Assembly (NCBI GenBank): GCA_903935205.1
Contig: CAIZQU010000086.1
Span: 1-64,000 of the forward strand
Length of the DNA: 64,000 bases
Source of the DNA: an uncultured cyanobacterium
Lineage (GTDB): Bacteria > Cyanobacteriota > Cyanobacteriia > PCC-6307 > Cyanobiaceae
Reading direction: 5' to 3'
Shown here: piece by piece, positions 62,875 to 64,000 of the stretch
Numbering within the stretch: position 1 is the first letter of the stretch
How the letters are laid out: each line of letters starts with the position of its first letter
The notes under the pieces: model-generated
What the model was told of the DNA's origin: nothing
What the model saw: the letters and a program-made list of their open reading frames with translations, nothing else
Databases searched by the model: none
Position numbers and translations under genes: made by a program

Positions 62875-64000
62875 CCGCTGAAACAGCAGACGGCGGATCA
62901 CCCGCTGGGCGATGTCGCCATAGCCCATCTCGCCGGAGAGGATCTGGGCGATGCGTTGCGGGGCCGTGGGTCGTTTGATGCCGAGTTGGTAGCCCACCTT
63001 CGGCACCCGGTAAAACACCTGGGCGATTCGCTTGCCCCAGGCCATCGAATCACCCCAGTCCTGGCGCATGGCAGCGCTGTAGTCGGCCAGGGCGTTGCGG
63101 TCACCGCCGAGCCAGCGATCGATGGCGCGGCCTGCCTGGCAGCCGCTGAGCAGCGAGGGGCGCAGTCCCTCCGCCAGGAAGGGATCACAGAGGGAGGCGG
63201 CGTCGCCGGCCACGACCACCCCGTCGCCATCGAGGCGATGGTGGCCGTTCCAGACGCGCAGCCGGCCTCGACGTCGCAGGCCGGCCTCGACGGGCAGCCC
63301 GAGGCTCGGCAACAGCGAAGCGAGCACGGCGTCGCTGTCGGCCTCCTGCTGGCCGATGAAGGTGCCCACCCCGATGCTGGTGCCTCCCTGGCGGGGGAAG
63401 GCCCAGCAGAAGCCATGGTGCACCAGACCGAAATCGAACCGCGCCGTGTCGGGCTCGCTCACGGCCCCCTCCACTTCCACCGACACGGTGGCTGCGTAGC
63501 GAGGGGAGGCCGGGCCCAGGCCCAGGCTGGCGGCGTGGCCGGAGGCCGATCCCTCGGCCAGCACCAGCGCCGGGGCTGCGAGGGTTTCATCGGCTCCGAT
63601 CCGCACATTCCAGAGACCGTCCTCACGGCCGATCACCCTTGCTTCGCTCTGGCAGCGCAGCTGGCAGCCGGCCTGGCGTGCCTGGTCAGCCAGGTAGGCA
63701 TCGAGCCGGCTGCGGCGCACGATCCAGAAAGGGGCGTCCCCGGGAAGCTCTGCGGTCACCGGATCCCCCAACGACCAGGTGAAGCGGACGCGGCGGATCA
63801 CCTGGTCCACCGCCGGAGTCAGATCGAAGGGGAACAGACGTTGCACCGAGGCGGCCATCCCACCGCCGCAGGGATTGGTGAGGCCGGGGGCCTGCTGACG
63901 TTCCAGCAGCACGACCCGGCGACCGGCGCAGGCCAGCTGAAAGGCTGCTGCGGTGCCGGCTGGGCCGGCACCGACGACGATGGCATCGGCGGAGGGGTGG
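62869..64000 (-). CDS. Geranylgeranyl-reductase family FAD oxidoreductase (5' end outside window)
   Basis: The frame is open to the right edge, where the FAD-binding loop reads 'ADAIVVGAGPAGTAAAFQLA' followed by 'GRRVVLLERQQAPGLTNPCG'. Further on come 'PFWIVRRSRLDAYLADQARQ', 'GFCWAFPRQGGTSIGVGTFI' and the second FAD contact 'VVVAGDAASLCDPFLAEGLR', all marks of the geranylgeranyl reductase (ChlP/BchP)/FixC-like group. Members reduce isoprenoid double bonds; this one is a divergent paralogue whose substrate is unknown. Only a few N-terminal residues are missing. Its stop is in the shared palindrome. Confidence 0.88.
   Translation of the reverse strand, partial: HPSADAIVVGAGPAGTAAAFQLACAGRRVVLLERQQAPGLTNPCGGGMAASVQRLFPFDLTPAVDQVIRRVRFTWSLGDPVTAELPGDAPFWIVRRSRLDAYLADQARQAGCQLRCQSEARVIGREDGLWNVRIGADETLAAPALVLAEGSASGHAASLGLGPASPRYAATVSVEVEGAVSEPDTARFDFGLVHHGFCWAFPRQGGTSIGVGTFIGQQEADSDAVLASLLPSLGLPVEAGLRRRGRLRVWNGHHRLDGDGVVVAGDAASLCDPFLAEGLRPSLLSGCQAGRAIDRWLGGDRNALADYSAAMRQDWGDSMAWGKRIAQVFYRVPKVGYQLGIKRPTAPQRIAQILSGEMGYGDIAQRVIRRLLFQRG

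Noticed and set aside
1-64000. tRNA, rRNA or tmRNA genes
   Set aside because: Intergenic gaps were read for cloverleaf-like arms and CCA ends and none was recognised; a covariance search would be needed to exclude a divergent tRNA.

Overview
The window comes from a high-GC picocyanobacterium of the Synechococcus/Cyanobium type. Evidence: psb27, a group 1 cyanobacterial sigma factor, cyanobacteria-restricted families (DUF1824, DUF2854, DUF3153), a precorrin-6A reductase, a carotenoid-isomerase-like oxidoreductase, and repeated HIP1 octamers (GCGATCGC, e.g. at 4625, 18326, 20382 and 37090). No rRNA, tRNA or CRISPR array was seen.

Bases 1-7021 are a decaying defence island. It holds the C-terminal part of an ATP-binding (RecG/AlbA-like) protein with a 12-bp tandem repeat, a 45-codon HsdM-like tail, a type I hsdS broken at a C8 tract, an hsdR broken at a G5 tract, N- and C-terminal scraps of a GmrSD-type (DUF262/DUF1524) nuclease, and between those scraps hicB with a stump of hicA fused to an inverted ribbon-helix-helix antitoxin remnant. 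A MNT-HEPN toxin-antitoxin pair follows. Bases 7601-9252 carry two family 2 glycosyltransferases of visibly lower GC.

Bases 9667-17703 mix small picocyanobacterial hypotheticals, an AhpC/TSA-like protein, clpB, a three-gene secreted operon on the minus strand that resembles a pilin/periplasmic chaperone locus, and an IS3-type transposase ORF that has lost its DDE residues. Bases 17988-26157 carry enzymes: PhhB, YjbQ, a DCC thiol oxidoreductase, a CrtISO-like FAD enzyme, OsmC, a secreted HExxH protein, M32 carboxypeptidase, pyrophosphatase and an L,D-transpeptidase.

Bases 26382-34567 (minus strand) hold a ClC transporter, hemC, DUF1824, and a polyprenyl-phosphate sugar group (PAP2 phosphatase, GT39 glycosyltransferase, Dpm1-GtrA fusion) interrupted by a dead IS5-type transposase. 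Bases 34637-64000 are a dense housekeeping block: rpoD, priA, argB, ssb, cobK, cutA, a PfkB kinase, purA, psb27, proS, a ferredoxin, an ArsC/Spx protein, lepB, a catalytically dead dihydroorotase-like protein, a double histidine phosphatase, a CPBP protease, an FtsL-like protein next to ftsI, tal, a cyclic-nucleotide-binding protein and a geranylgeranyl-reductase-like protein that runs off the right edge. Several convergent gene pairs end in palindromes that contain both stop codons.
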